A DNA stretch of 64,000 bases from Ornithodoros turicata (taxonomy: Eukaryota > Arthropoda > Arachnida > Ixodida > Argasidae), in assembly GCF_037126465.1 (NCBI RefSeq), contig NC_088206.1:9833187-9897186 (forward strand). The letters are read 5' to 3'. How positions within the stretch are numbered: position 1 is the stretch's first letter; each line of letters opens with the position of its first letter. Shown here one piece after another: positions 34,486 to 45,492 of the stretch. The translations under genes and the position numbers were made by a program. Under the pieces are notes generated by a model. The model was given only the letters and a program-made list of their open reading frames with translations. It did no database searches and was not told the DNA's origin.

Positions 34486-34590
34486 AGCCGAATCAGGGCG
34501 TCCCCAAGGCCGTCAGTCGTGACGTTGCCCACCTGTGTGAGGCCGATAACGGCGAGCCCTTTCAACAGCACCACCACCCCAGCCGAATCA
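34486..34590 (+). mobile_element. Severely 5'-truncated SINE tail with target duplication
   Basis: An 85-bp piece of the SINE 3' end (GTCAGTCGTGACGTTGCCCA, GAGGCCGATAACGGCGAGCC, CACCACC tail; 34496-34580) sits between perfect 10-bp direct repeats AGCCGAATCA (34486-34495 and 34581-34590). Both promoter boxes are missing, so this copy was dead on arrival. The clean duplication shows it was inserted in this short form. Confidence 0.88.
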
Positions 34591-36580
34591 AGAGGGTCAT
34601 CCGACCCACGGCCTTGAAAACTCTCGTGTGTACCAGAGTTACGCGCTGCAGTCGTGTGTTGTGTATGATTATGTGTCCCAAGGTTTGTAATCCTAATATC
34701 TACTCCAGCTGAGAATTTTTTTCGAGTTCTTCCAGACTCCTTTCTAGGAAGTGCTACTCAGAATGGATCGCCAGCAACGGGGTAGGTTATCAACCCTGGC
34801 GATGAAACTCCCCACTCATTATCATTTAAAGAAAGTTGTTGTTGTTGTTTCGACAAGTAGATTAGAGAACTAAACGAAGCCGTCGCAGCTTCTGTATAGT
34901 TCTCTGTTTGTTTATTTTCTTGTTTGGATTCTGATCAAGTGAGCAATGGCAGAGAGCGAAGTTTAAAGGATGTAGGTGTTGTCGTTGGCGAAAGAAAAAG
35001 GAAGAGATTGAACTCATCACACGACGAATTCGGCTAAATGTTCAAAGGAGCTCGTGACAAAGCCGGTAAGAAGCCCGTCTTCCGTTGGCATCCCTTGTAT
35101 TATGTGGACGGAAATTGGACCATTGATCTTGCGAATTCTAAGGAAAAGCAGTGTCTGGTGCCTTCACATCGTTGTTATCGTGACTAGAAGGAGTCTGGTG
35201 TGAAAAGCGATAAGAGCCCGTTTAAGAGAAGAGCGGGTGTTGAAGAGAGTGGTGAAGACGTTCAAGCTGGCTGTGCGTCGACTGATTTGGCGACCCGCTA
35301 CTTTCGAAGCTAGACTCAAAAATTCACTCAGGCCTACGCCTGCCGACGACAATGCACCGCTGAAGAAAAAGTTGCTGAGAGCAAAGGCATCATGTTTTGC
35401 GTATAATTGTAAATCGTGATACCGCTCATGTAAGACGAACCCGACGCCTGTACCGCCAGAATCACTTGCTGATGGTAGTGATGCCGAAGACGTGAGGAAG
35501 GGGTGATATATAGACACCTTGGTTACCGCCGCATAATTTGCTACATGAAATTTTAATTTGGTAGCATAAATTCAAATTGTTGACAATTTCAAAACACTTG
35601 TGCCCTGTATCTTCATGCATGGCGTTTTTGTGGCCCCCTCATGGTTTCTTCGACTGCGAGACTTTGACTGGACACACGGAGTAGAGCCTACAACAGTCGA
35701 AAGCGAATGAGACCCGACATTTCACGAGCCGAGCAGCCAACTTCGAAGGTACAGACCATCCTCTTCCGAGGCTCTACTTGAAAGGGAGGAGCGTAGTGAC
35801 ACCAGGAGAGATGAGGCCGGAGGAACATAGCTTCGTAAGGCGCGCGCCGACAGATAATTGAAGTAGTTAGTTAGTTTGTAAATTAGTAAAATAAAGGTTA
35901 AGATAAGTGGAGTAGTTTTGCACGGAAGGAACATACATTCGGAACTAGAGCCGCGCTCAGAACCAAAATATTCTCAGGGGGTGATCAGGTTAAATCAAAA
36001 GAGTAGAAGCCATAGTTACTGTGAATTTACAGTTTTCCTTTCCAACTCCTGACGAAATGCGGTCCACTGCGTGAAAGCTTGTATCCGTTAAACGAAAGCT
36101 TCAGCGTTTTATATTTTTGTTGTTACTTTTGTCAAGTGGATCTTGGCCCAAGCCTCCACATTCTTCAACTTATTTTTTTATTCCTTAGAGGGATTTAATC
36201 CCCCACCACAACAATCCTTTAGTCGCACGCTATAAGGGCCATGGCCATTCAAACACTCCGAACCTGTCTTCCCAAGCGTTCTGTTCAGTGAGACAGAGAT
36301 TTACGCAGACAGATTACCGATTACACAGTTGTGCTGCACATAACTTATGTTGATGGGGTTAACGTACGTCGCATCGCGTAAGCGTCGAGACCGTCTAAAT
36401 TAGCGGGAAAGACTTCATAAACACCAGCTTTCCCATTACAAAGTCATCATGACGTGCCTTCCACCAGACAGCAGCTGCCGTCGCGAGGCGCGGCAGTCAC
36501 GCCCTGCAATTTAATAGAACTGAGGATAATGGTTTTCGAGAACAATGAGGAAGGAGACAGGCCTGTTAAGATGAGGCAGC
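34591..36580. other. Intergenic, no gene recognised
   Basis: A 117-codon minus frame at 35164-35517 overlaps a plus frame of 60 codons; neither has a domain. At 36142-36175 the block CAAGTGGATCTTGGCCCAA recurs from 17310. Nothing else is supported. Confidence 0.45.
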
Positions 36581-37164
36581 TATTACCGTAATGTCATGCG
36601 TATTAGCCGAGGCTCATTTGCGATGTTTTTTCTCACGGGCGCTCCGCGGGTTATCCACTGGTGCGGCTTATCTGATGACTATTTTTCCGTGGTATTTTCC
36701 TCATACCCCGGATCTAACGAAATGGACGACAGTGTCCCTGGAACAACTCCGCCCTGCCGATGCCCGAACAATGCGTAACAGGGACACGTGCGCATTCGAG
36801 TAGACTGACCTTCCTGGTGCCTTCCCGCAAGCAGCTTTAACGAAAGTGGTGACAGTGATTCGTGTCTTCTGGAAGGCCACTGACCTGTCGATCCAGGAAA
36901 AATGCAGAACAAGGGCACAATCCTATCTTCGTAGAACACTAGAACTGACCTCCTTTGTTGTACACCATGCCGACCCCGGAGTGTGGACCACAGGGTTTAT
37001 GGCCTTCTCTATGGTCTCCTTTGTCGCACAAATCAGTCGCGTCGTATTGCCCGCGGCTGATCTGCGAGCGCAGATTTTCTGCTCGAAAATTTTCAAAACG
37101 TTCCTAAAAACTGGTCATGCGGCTTATCTGCGGAGCGGCTTATACGCGTGAACTTGCGGTAATA
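36581..37164. mobile_element. TIR element with TATTACCG ends (MITE)
   Basis: The left end TATTACCGTAATGTCATGCG then TATTAGCCG pairs with the right end, whose reverse complement is TATTACCGCAAGTTCACGCG then TATAAGCCG. About 30 bp of inverted repeat with few mismatches bound 584 bp. TA at each tip would fit a Tc1/mariner-type duplication, which is inference. Frames inside are short and unconserved. Confidence 0.65.
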
Positions 37165-37254
37165 AAGGGCAGTGACTTTCAAAGGACCATGAGAAGGATC
37201 GTGATGACGTGATCGTGAAACCATTCCGAACGATATTATTCATTCTAGTGATTC

Positions 37255-37360
37255 ATTGAAAATAGAAGGAGGCGCCCATCTTCACCACTTTATCGCTAAG
37301 ACAGGTGCCTCCTCCTGTTTTCAACAAATCACGAGACAGAACCATATCACTCCGGGTCAA
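37255..37360. repeat. Diverged relative of the 8.4-kb fold-back element
   Basis: GGAGGCGCC and GGTGCCTCC form a stem here, followed by TGTTTTCAACAAATCA, matching the CCCGTTTTCAACAAATCAGG arm at 8508-8530. Only part of the arm is preserved. Confidence 0.5.
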
Positions 37361-39111
37361 CACATCATAATATACTGGGCCATATCAGCGTGGTTCCGGA
37401 CCCGTCAAGTTGTTATGAACAACTCTTTTTCGGGTATCCTCCCTTCATCAAAGCAGATGAAAAATAAACATTATTTTATCTTATCATTCGGAACGAATGA
37501 TCGCCTCAAGTTTTGTCCCACGTCGTCATCATCATCATCATCACATTGAACAACTTGCGAACCTCAACATAAACGCAGGTTCATCGCATGCAACAGGCGG
37601 GAGGAATCCGTCGACGTATTTTCGCAGTCACGCCAAAAGAGCAGCCGTAATGGTCGTTCTCGGAGAAATGACAGCCTGAACGCCTACTGATCATCAGCAA
37701 AGGAAGGCGTACAGAGAGAAATTGGCGCCTCTCTGGGCCCTCTCCATTACCCCCCCCCCCCCCCCCCCATCTACGCGGTGCACGATGAGGGTAGAAAGAT
37801 TGGAGTAATCATCGATTGTGGTGAATTATCTGACACCCTCGCATCTCCAAGTTTTACAGTAGCTCTCCTCGTTCAAGGAAATGTAGGTGTAATAGGACTC
37901 CATCAAAATAGGACGGAAGGATGTCCTTTCCGTGGTAACGTTGCTGAATACAGCTTGACGGAAGGACATCTTTATAGCACTTAAGACATAGAAAGACATC
38001 AAGGACTACAACGCCGTACGTACGAGAACGTATCGAGCCCTTTCGCTCATGCTCCGCTAGCCGGCTTTTAATTGTCCCAAAGTTATGGAAATATCTCACC
38101 AAATATGCAGGCTGGCATGTGCTTGCCAAGTGTCAGAACGTTGAAAGTAGAGCAACTTCGACAACAGGAGGTTCTGTTACGCAGGAATACATATTTACTC
38201 TTCTGAGCGCGAAAATTGAGGTGTCACCTGAGGTGTTGAGAGGCCCAATTGGCGTACGCCGATATTAACCTACCCCTAAGAGAGGTATTCAAAGTGCGTG
38301 GCACTTAAGCCATCAAGTGGAAGTATTGTAAAAGATGTTTAGTGAAACCGAATTGCTGAAGTTGTCAGAATATCCCCTGGGCCGGGATATTTGGCGCTCA
38401 ATTCAGAAAAGTATACTATAATGCTGCACCTATGATGCGTTACAGGATGCGCCATTTTTCCTTGTCCTTTCCTGTGCAGCCCTAGTTGAAACGACCAGTA
38501 CCACGCACGGTGTTCGCAAGAGGTTATAAAGACAGAACTCTTTGTTGCTGTGCTTCATATTTCTTCGTTGCTGTGGCAGGTTATCATATTGCCAGTCGTT
38601 CCTATGGCCTGTTGCTTCACCGCAGTCTGATGAGGAGCAAGCAACAGTGTGGCGGAACGAAAAAAAAAAAAAAGCAACACTGCAATATTGCTTCACCGTT
38701 ACCGCAGCAGGATATTAAATACGGCCCCAGACACAAGTTAACGAAGCCTCTCCTAATGAAAGCCGCAACCAGTAGAGTGGGCTTCATGTAAGTTCACTCC
38801 AGCACGGACTTCTTCATGTTCCTGAAAGCCATCAGAGCAATCTTCCTTTGTGTCGTCCTTTGACTACATCGCGTTCCTCATGAGAAAACCACAGCAAGAT
38901 TTTCGTGGAGAGGATGGGATGGGATGGCAACAGAGCAAGCGAGCCTGCGGGTAAGGATGTGTAACGAAAAAGCAGACTAAGGATAGCACGGAAACGCACA
39001 GGAATAAAGGTCTCAATGTTCGCTCTCGTGTGGGTTTTGTAATCCCTAGTCTCAGTTTTGTAGTTATGGACGAGTGTAGGAAGATATTGTCATAGGGACA
39101 TCCGCAGGTGA
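37361..39111. other. Intergenic with simple repeats
   Basis: Contains (CAT)n near 37528-37545, a 19-base C run at 37750-37768 and an A run near 38661-38674. No gene is recognised. Confidence 0.5.
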
Positions 39112-39713
39112 CATGGGAGCAGAGTTGTACACGTTACTCGAAAAAAGTAATTGATTACAATTACTGTTACTACTGCGCGAAAAGTAATTCTTTACCGTTA
39201 CAAATTACTTCATCAAAAATGTAATACGTTACCGATTAGAAATGTAACGCGTTACTTTTCCCATTACTTTTAAATTGTCTCGCCTCCTGTCCCAGATGAG
39301 GACGACCGTATAGGCGTTCAAACATGAGCTTCGTTTTGTTACTATTGTAACTGTTGCTCCAGTAGGTCGCGGTTGTAAGGAATTATCGTATTACTGTGGT
39401 CTGCATGGAACACGTGAGGACTAGAGACGGCCGTCACAGTGACCTCTGCGTCATTGCTTCAGTCGAAGATCGGGCTTGCTGAAAAGTGTTGCCATTGTTG
39501 ACAGAAGGTTAAAAAAGTAATCGATTACTCAGTAATTGATTACCGAAAATTGTAATCAGATTACTTGGAAAATTACTTGCTCACAAAATTAATTGATTAC
39601 GTTAAAATTTACTGAAAAAAGTAATCGATTACTAGTAACGCAATTACGTACAACTAACGTAACGTAACGTAACTAACGTAACGTAACGCGTTACGTACAA
39701 CTCTGCATGGGAG
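39112..39713. mobile_element. hAT MITE with GTAATCGATTAC-type subterminal repeats
   Basis: The element spans 39120-39705 and is flanked by the perfect 8-bp duplication CATGGGAG (39112-39119 and 39706-39713). Both ends carry CAGAGTTGTAC as inverted repeats. Much of the interior consists of near-palindromic words such as TAATCGATTAC, TTACCGTTAC and AACGCGTTAC. There is no coding capacity. It belongs to the same family as the larger element at 39847-41506. Confidence 0.93.
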
Positions 39714-39743
39714 TAAACTTTGTCGGCCACGGACGACTCGATG

Positions 39744-39766
39744 TGATGTGATGTGATGTGATGTGA
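39744..39766. repeat. (GATGT)n microsatellite
   Basis: Four to five copies of GATGT lie between the two hAT elements. Confidence 0.8.
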
Positions 39767-39838
39767 TACAGAAAAAAATGGGGATGCGAGTTTCGACATG
39801 AACATGCCAAGTCATAAGAGAGATCGTTATTTGAATGG

Positions 39839-41514
39839 CTACAGGGCAGACTTGTACACGTTACCGAAAAAAAGGAACTAAATACCGTTACTCGTTACCA
39901 CGAAAAAAAAGGAACTAAGTACGTTACCCGTTACCAAAGTAACAAAAGGAACGCGTTCCCGTTACTCGATAGTAACGAGTTACTTTTACGTTACCATGCT
40001 ATTACAGAGCCACGACCATATCAAAATTGACACGTGCTTCATTTGGTCCGACAATTTCCATAGAATTTGCTTTGAAGAATAGTTGGCGCTCGAAATGGGC
40101 ATCGGTTATTTTGGTGCGTTTGCTCGAGAGAGCCTCTGTGGCAAGACTGTAAAATTGCTGTCGCAGCCTCTGTGCCTCTGTGGAAAGGCATGGTTGCATC
40201 AAATACAACCACATTTGTTTGATGCATGAGTTGGATGCGCCTGATTAGTAGCGAGGCTGACTTTCCTTCTCTTCTTGTTCTATTAATTCAAGGTCAACAG
40301 CTGCGTTTACTCCCTTATTTTGGCACCACGGTTAGGAAGCTACACGACGTCAGCGCGATATTGTGCGTTTATGTTCTGATAAATATGTGATATATCTGAT
40401 ATGTTCTGATAAATGCTACACCAACGTCCACAAGCCGTTGGATAAGCTAGCTCTTTGCATAGCTAACCTTTCCTTTCTTTCAGTAAACATACCCTCCCCC
40501 GTTGTAAGCCATCAAATCAACAAAGGTTCTCGGGCCTCACAACACGGCATTGGCTCCACGAGGTATTCGATGGATTCGTGGGAAGCAGTGCCTTTAACGT
40601 GTAATCCTCGATACGGTAACTGCTACAGCAAACTAAAATACTGAAGACGCTTACCTGGGCACGCTTCTCCAAGTTCTAATGCGACGAGTGGGATGCACTC
40701 GGTCATTTCAGTTTGGGAAAGCAAAGAAGACACTAAAATATTACATTCCCGTCACCTTTTGCCGCATTCACCCTGAACGTCTCGTCCAACCCAGACCACA
40801 CTCACGTGATTATCATCTGTGCCATCTTATAATTCAAGGAGTGATCCTCACTGGAGCTCACAAGTGTGGAGGCGGGAGCGAAAATGCGGGGACTAAGGTT
40901 TCTTCCCGGGATACGCTGGTAGGCCAATGACACGCGCGAGCTGCATGTAATAAACCCGGGATTTCGTGGTCCACGTCGGGTGGACCCAGTTTACAACAAC
41001 ACGGCGAATCAGCAGAGATTGACAGTGCCATCTCAGGATCCGAGCTTCGGCGAGCTTAGTTACTCTAGTATATCCATTGGCAGCTGCTGGGAGAGAACAC
41101 CTACACCCACAAACAAATCCAGGGTATTTTTCCAAGAATGCTTTCATGGTCAATGACACGACCGGGAGGTCTTGCGGCATTCGTCATGTGGGTCACCCTA
41201 GGACTCCACAAAAGAGTGACTGTCGACCAGAGGCTCCCAGGAGCTGAACATCCAGGTCAGGTCACCTCGTGTTAGAAGCGTACGAGATTTCGGGAATTTC
41301 CACACACTAACTGACCATGTCGTCCATGTTGAAGCATAAACGAAGGAAAGGAACGAGTAACGTGAGTAACGAGTTACCGATTTTTGTAACTGAATACGGT
41401 ATTAGTTACAATTTTTAGAAAAGTAACTAGGTCGTTACTTCGTTACCGAAAAAAGTAACTGGTTACTGGGTAACGAGTTACTTGTAACGAGTTACGTACA
41501 ACTCTGCTACAGGG
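39839..41514 (-). mobile_element. hAT transposon with transposase remnant
   Basis: The element spans 39847-41506 (1660 bp) and is flanked by the perfect 8-bp duplication CTACAGGG (39839-39846 and 41507-41514). Ends are CAGACTTGTAC and the reverse complement of GTACAACTCTG, differing at one base. Subterminal GTAACGAGTTAC-like words are packed into the first and last ~170 bp. A hAT C-terminal dimerisation segment is read on the minus strand at 40002-40214. The remaining interior shows no intact transposase, so this is a decayed longer member of the family. Confidence 0.92.
40002..40214 (-). pseudogene. hAT transposase C-terminal dimerisation domain, remnant
   Basis: The minus frame reads EAQRLRQQFYSLATEALSSK then RTKITDAHFERQLFFKANS. 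This matches the hAT C-terminal dimerisation domain pattern: a (V)E-R-x-FS-x-A-x-x-x-L-S-x-x-R start, then L/I-x-D-x-H-x-E-x-x-L-x-L-K-x-N. It lies inside an element with hAT termini, which supports the call. Upstream transposase sequence is not recognisable, and the fragment cannot function alone. Confidence 0.75.
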
Positions 41515-42854
41515 ACGTGCTAGGGAGAGTGGAGAAGAGGAGAATGAAAACAGATCTGGAGGGAGAGAAATGAGAAAAGAAGCAAGCGTCATTTTTCCTT
41601 ATAAGGGTCATTGAAAAGTTGAAGCCACACACTTTGCAGTGGAATAGGCACTCGCGAACCAGCACAAGCGTTTTGTCTTCACTACAACAATTAATGGAAT
41701 TCGCTATTCATTCAAAGGCGTCAGGTATGTCCCCCGAAGCACAAGCGAGAACACCACTTCGCTTCCCTAGCTGTATTCAATCGATAAATTCAGTACTTCG
41801 AAATGGATCCTTCCCAACTGGGTCAATGACAAGAACATCTTATAAAACAGCGTCGTCTAACCGCAAAAGAATGCAGTATGATAAGGCGACAAGCACAGCA
41901 CACTTCCATTTAATGGGAATGGAATCCACCGGATCAAAAGAGAGGGCCTTGTCACTACACATTTTAATATTTTTTTTCATTCTGACACCTTTAATGAAAT
42001 AAAAGCCTGCATGCGAACTGACATTCCTGTCAAACCGTCGCCGTGCTCTTATTAAAAAGGCCTTTTATGGAGAGGAAGAAGAGAGTTGGCAGACATCGAG
42101 GATAGAACTATGGTGGGGCTTCTGTGGCTAGATTACCAAACTAATGCTAGATTACCATAATGAAACTGTCTGGCAGAAGCACGACGTTGCTTGAAGCAGT
42201 CTGGGAAAACATAATAGTAATGTACACCCACCCTTATCCGCGTCGGAATTGGATTAAAATTTATCAGTTTTGTCGTCTTCTTGTTTTATATCCTGTTATT
42301 TTGGGGGTGAGACGTTTTCAATATCGAATTACCAACATGCGAAAAATTTATTCGCTCATGGACCGCGTTTATTTCATATTCCGTCGTGTCCAATCCCCCC
42401 GTTCCTATGTGTACATATCCTTTTTCTCTGCGGTCTTCTGCTAAACAAACAGCTCCCGCTGGTTTCTTTGCACATCCACACAAACAAACTAACGTCTCAC
42501 GGTAGGTCCTTCAACGCCGTCCTTCCACTGACTAAGGTAAGAAATAGAGACGGCACATAAAGATATGTGCGATGGATAACTCGATTTCCTGTGGACACTG
42601 TCTGCGTTTATATTAATTTTAATTTTGTTTCTCAAGCTCGGCACGCACTCAGAATTCGAAATTCCGCCCGCAGCTCGAGCGGCGCTGTTGATATAGAAGT
42701 TAACTCATGGTATTCGTGCAAGCCCGTCTGCCATGGCAAATGCACCCCTGCCAGTGTTCCTTGTTGAAGTAAGGTAGACCGCATCGCACTCAGTCATGTC
42801 CATGTCTATCCGCTGCCTTCAAGAGAATGTTTCTAGAAGTAACCAGTCTTCATT
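41515..42854. other. Intergenic, no gene recognised
   Basis: A 127-codon plus frame at 41619-42002 and overlapping 94-96 codon frames near 42160-42560 have no recognisable features. Confidence 0.45.
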
Positions 42855-43413
42855 AAAGGGACCATGAAAGGATATTTGACAAGACTGATTATTCCTCTGT
42901 ATTAAAGCATTCACACCCTGTGAAACATGAAGTTGAAAATCGTTCTAACAGCGAATATATTCCATATTAACCACGGCCGTGAACGGCGACTGCTACAACC
43001 CGCATGCGAGGCGGACTGGCCGTGACATCATGCACAGGGGATGTTGCCGACTCTCGGACAGTCTTTTGCAAGCAAACTTGCAAACGTCGCTATGAAATAT
43101 GTTTTAATTTGACCTGCAGCTAAGATGTTATGTAGTCCTTGACACAGAATCCTACCAGAAGTGTAATGTAGCCGTTGATAACGCGGTCCGCCCCCGGGTG
43201 GGCCGTGTCTTGGAATGCGCGGCCCGTAAAACGGTCGTCTGGGCAACATCGCTTGCGGTGTTGTTTCCGGGAAGATTTTTTCTAAAGATGTAGCCGTTGA
43301 TTGTCATAATGGTTACAAAGCCCGTTTTCCTCTCTGAGCTTCTTCTTCGCCGGAAAATGCATCTACCGGTGGCCTTTTACTCAGAGCACTCAGAATTCTT
43401 TCATGGTCCTTTT
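42855..43413. mobile_element. MITE with AAAGGGACCATGAAAG termini
   Basis: AAAGGGACCATGAAAG (42855-42870) and CTTTCATGGTCCTTTT (43398-43413) are inverted repeats with one mismatch. Flanks ATT on the left and ATG on the right do not give a clear duplication; a 2-3 bp TA/TTA duplication is possible. There is no coding content. Similar ends are frequent in tick genomes, from memory. Confidence 0.7.
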
Positions 43414-43791
43414 ATGTTCTAACCTTTATGACCTGAAACTTCCCAACGCTTAGGGAGACCGTACGTCGAGGAGTATGACAGGTTGCTGCTTAATGATCCA
43501 CAGAAAACGTCGCCTTGCATGAGCATGTCTTTATGCTCTTTCTATAGGTCGCTTCCTTAATTTAAGAGCACCATCGTTAGCGGGTACTCCGGATGCTTTT
43601 AATGAGACTAAATGCAAAATTTCCAATCTGCGCGAGTTAATTTTGTCGCGAGCGCTCTTCGATTCATACATTTTTGTTGCACATAGCTTGCAGCGAGAGC
43701 ACCGAGCGGATTGCCGCGCGTCCGCTGGAGCACCGCCATTTCATCGGATTATCCTCGGTGTAACGCAGAAATGATGACGATCGCAGTACGG
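43414..43791. other. Intergenic, nothing recognised
   Basis: No supported gene or repeat. Confidence 0.4.
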
Positions 43792-44421
43792 CACAACATT
43801 CCCAAGCAGCGCAGAATATTGGGCCCATATTGGCTGGTCAATGGCGATAAGAGTCCAATATGGGGCCCGTTTCGCTAAGATTTTCCCCATATTGGCCGAA
43901 ACTGGGCAATATGGGCCCCATATTGCAAGTTTGAGCCAATATTGGGAAACTCTTGGCAATATGGGCCCCATATTGTCCGTGTACACCTCATATTGACTGA
44001 AAATACAGAAAATGGTAAGCACCCGTGTTGCACAAATGCCCAAGCAGCACGGCAAGATTGGACGTTGAAGCGTGTGAAATGTCCAATTCAGTACGTCGTT
44101 ACATGTAACAACGTCCCGCAGATGACAAATATTGTTCGAAACAGTCAACATACGTGGCAATCCCATTGTAACGTTCACTAGAACTCGACAACTCAACTTT
44201 TCATGTTCTGGAAGCTGCCGCCATCTTGCTTCGCGATGCCAATGCCAATCCGTTGAGCCGACTGAGAGCGAGCGTGGTCGTTTGAGCGAAATCACGCGTC
44301 CTACAACTAATGGGCATGCGCGACAGTCGGCTCGGACGTTTCGTACGGGCAGCCCACATTGGTAGAATATGGAGCCTGGTTGCACTCCCCATATTGGTCC
44401 AATATTGGCGTGCTGCTTGAG
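43792..44421. mobile_element. Element rich in the CCAATATTGG palindrome
   Basis: The left end CCAAGCAGCGCAGAATATTG and the right end CCAATATTGGCGTGCTGCTT are inverted. The first ~200 bp is packed with CATATTGG, CAATATGGGCCCCATATTG and CCAATATTGG words. A second left-type end CCAAGCAGCACGGCAAGATT starts at 44040, so the structure may be nested or two copies joined. The same right end occurs at position 1-60. A 242-codon minus frame across it consists of repeat translation and is not a gene. The superfamily is unassigned. Confidence 0.65.
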
Positions 44422-45144
44422 TTGGAACGTAAGGTACCAGCTCGCGGAAAACCTGCTGCTCCATAGCAATTCAAACAGATCACACGGCTAGTATAAGGCG
44501 TTAAAACTGTGTCTCATCTATATGAATATGCGTGAATACTGTGCAGTGTGCCAATGGAGGACATGCCAATCACCCAACACTTCTACGACAGGAAACGTCT
44601 TCTATGGATCATTTCCAACGATTCTTCGAAGAGCCTGCCGGCTTGTGCGAAATCGCTGTCGCGCGCTGAGCGAAATACCCAGAGTGTAGGTGTTTCTGCG
44701 CTGACACTCTTCGAATGGCGTTCAGTAACGAGAATGAGGAAAGCGTGTGCGTTAAAATGACACGTAACCACAAAATCCGAAAAGGACATGGATGTACACA
44801 CACATGGCGAATGAATTCCACTGGTCGATTTTCAGCAACATACACATCGGTTGCAGAACAGGAAAATCTGGCACGGAGGGACAGATTCCGAATCTACCAC
44901 CAAAGAAACCATCGCGCTTCAGACAAAGAGCCTGACGGAAATCGTCGATCAGATTCTGCAAACTAAGCCAGTCAGCAAAACACGTCAGCAAACAAGTTCT
45001 GTCGGAACCCGAACTTTCTCGGCGGGCGCAAGGAGGAGCACTCCGTCGCCGAGCAAGTTGATCTGAAACGACCAGTCACATACGCTTTCTCTGCCCCCTG
45101 CAGAAAGAGCCGCTCGAAATCGCCCAGTCGAATTCACCGACAGA
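44422..45144. other. Intergenic, no gene recognised
   Basis: Short overlapping frames on both strands with no motif. Confidence 0.45.
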
Positions 45145-45492
45145 CAGAGCGTTCAACTTCAACTGACATTTATTACAAGCCCGGGCCGCGAGCGCGCCTG
45201 TCTGTGACTGCGCCTCTTCTTTCGCTCGTTTCGTTTTGTCTTTCTTTTTCTTCTTTTTATTTTTCCTTTTTTGTAAGCGGGAATAGCAAGTCGGCTTCTG
45301 AAGCCAGGCTAACCTTTCTGGTTTTGTTTGTGGTTTTTTGTTTGTTTTGTTTTGCAACAAACCTATACCCCCCCCCCCCCCAGGCCGCGAGGCTTAGCTC
45401 CGCAAATCCCATCACTCACTTTACTGGGGATTTGCGTGGCTTGTCTCCTGGAGTGAGTTTGCAATAAACGTTAGTTGAACTTGAACGCTCTG
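45145..45492. mobile_element. TIR element with CAGAGCGTTCAA ends
   Basis: CAGAGCGTTCAACTTCAACT, then a TTTATTRCAA block, opens the element. The reverse complement of the right end is CAGAGCGTTCAAGTTCAACT followed by the same block, so the inverted repeats run about 34 bp. The interior holds a T-rich tract and a C run at about 45369-45382. No 8-bp duplication is visible, so hAT membership is not supported despite the CAGAG start. AATAAA in the right arm is part of the repeat. Confidence 0.7.

Noticed and set aside
39120..39705. CRISPR-like array or satellite
   Set aside because: The repeats are irregular near-palindromic words with no spacers, bounded by inverted ends and an 8-bp duplication; this is a hAT MITE.
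43741..44469. 242-codon minus-strand reading frame
   Set aside because: It runs through the CCAATATTGG repeats; its repeated I-G-P-Y-type translation reflects the palindromes, not a protein.
45445..45490. Polyadenylation site of a host gene (AATAAA in GCAATAAACG)
   Set aside because: The same motif is mirrored in the other arm of the TIR element, so it belongs to the repeat.
45145..45492. Fifth hAT element because it starts with CAGAG
   Set aside because: No 8-bp duplication (CCGACAGA versus CGTGTGCC in the flanks).
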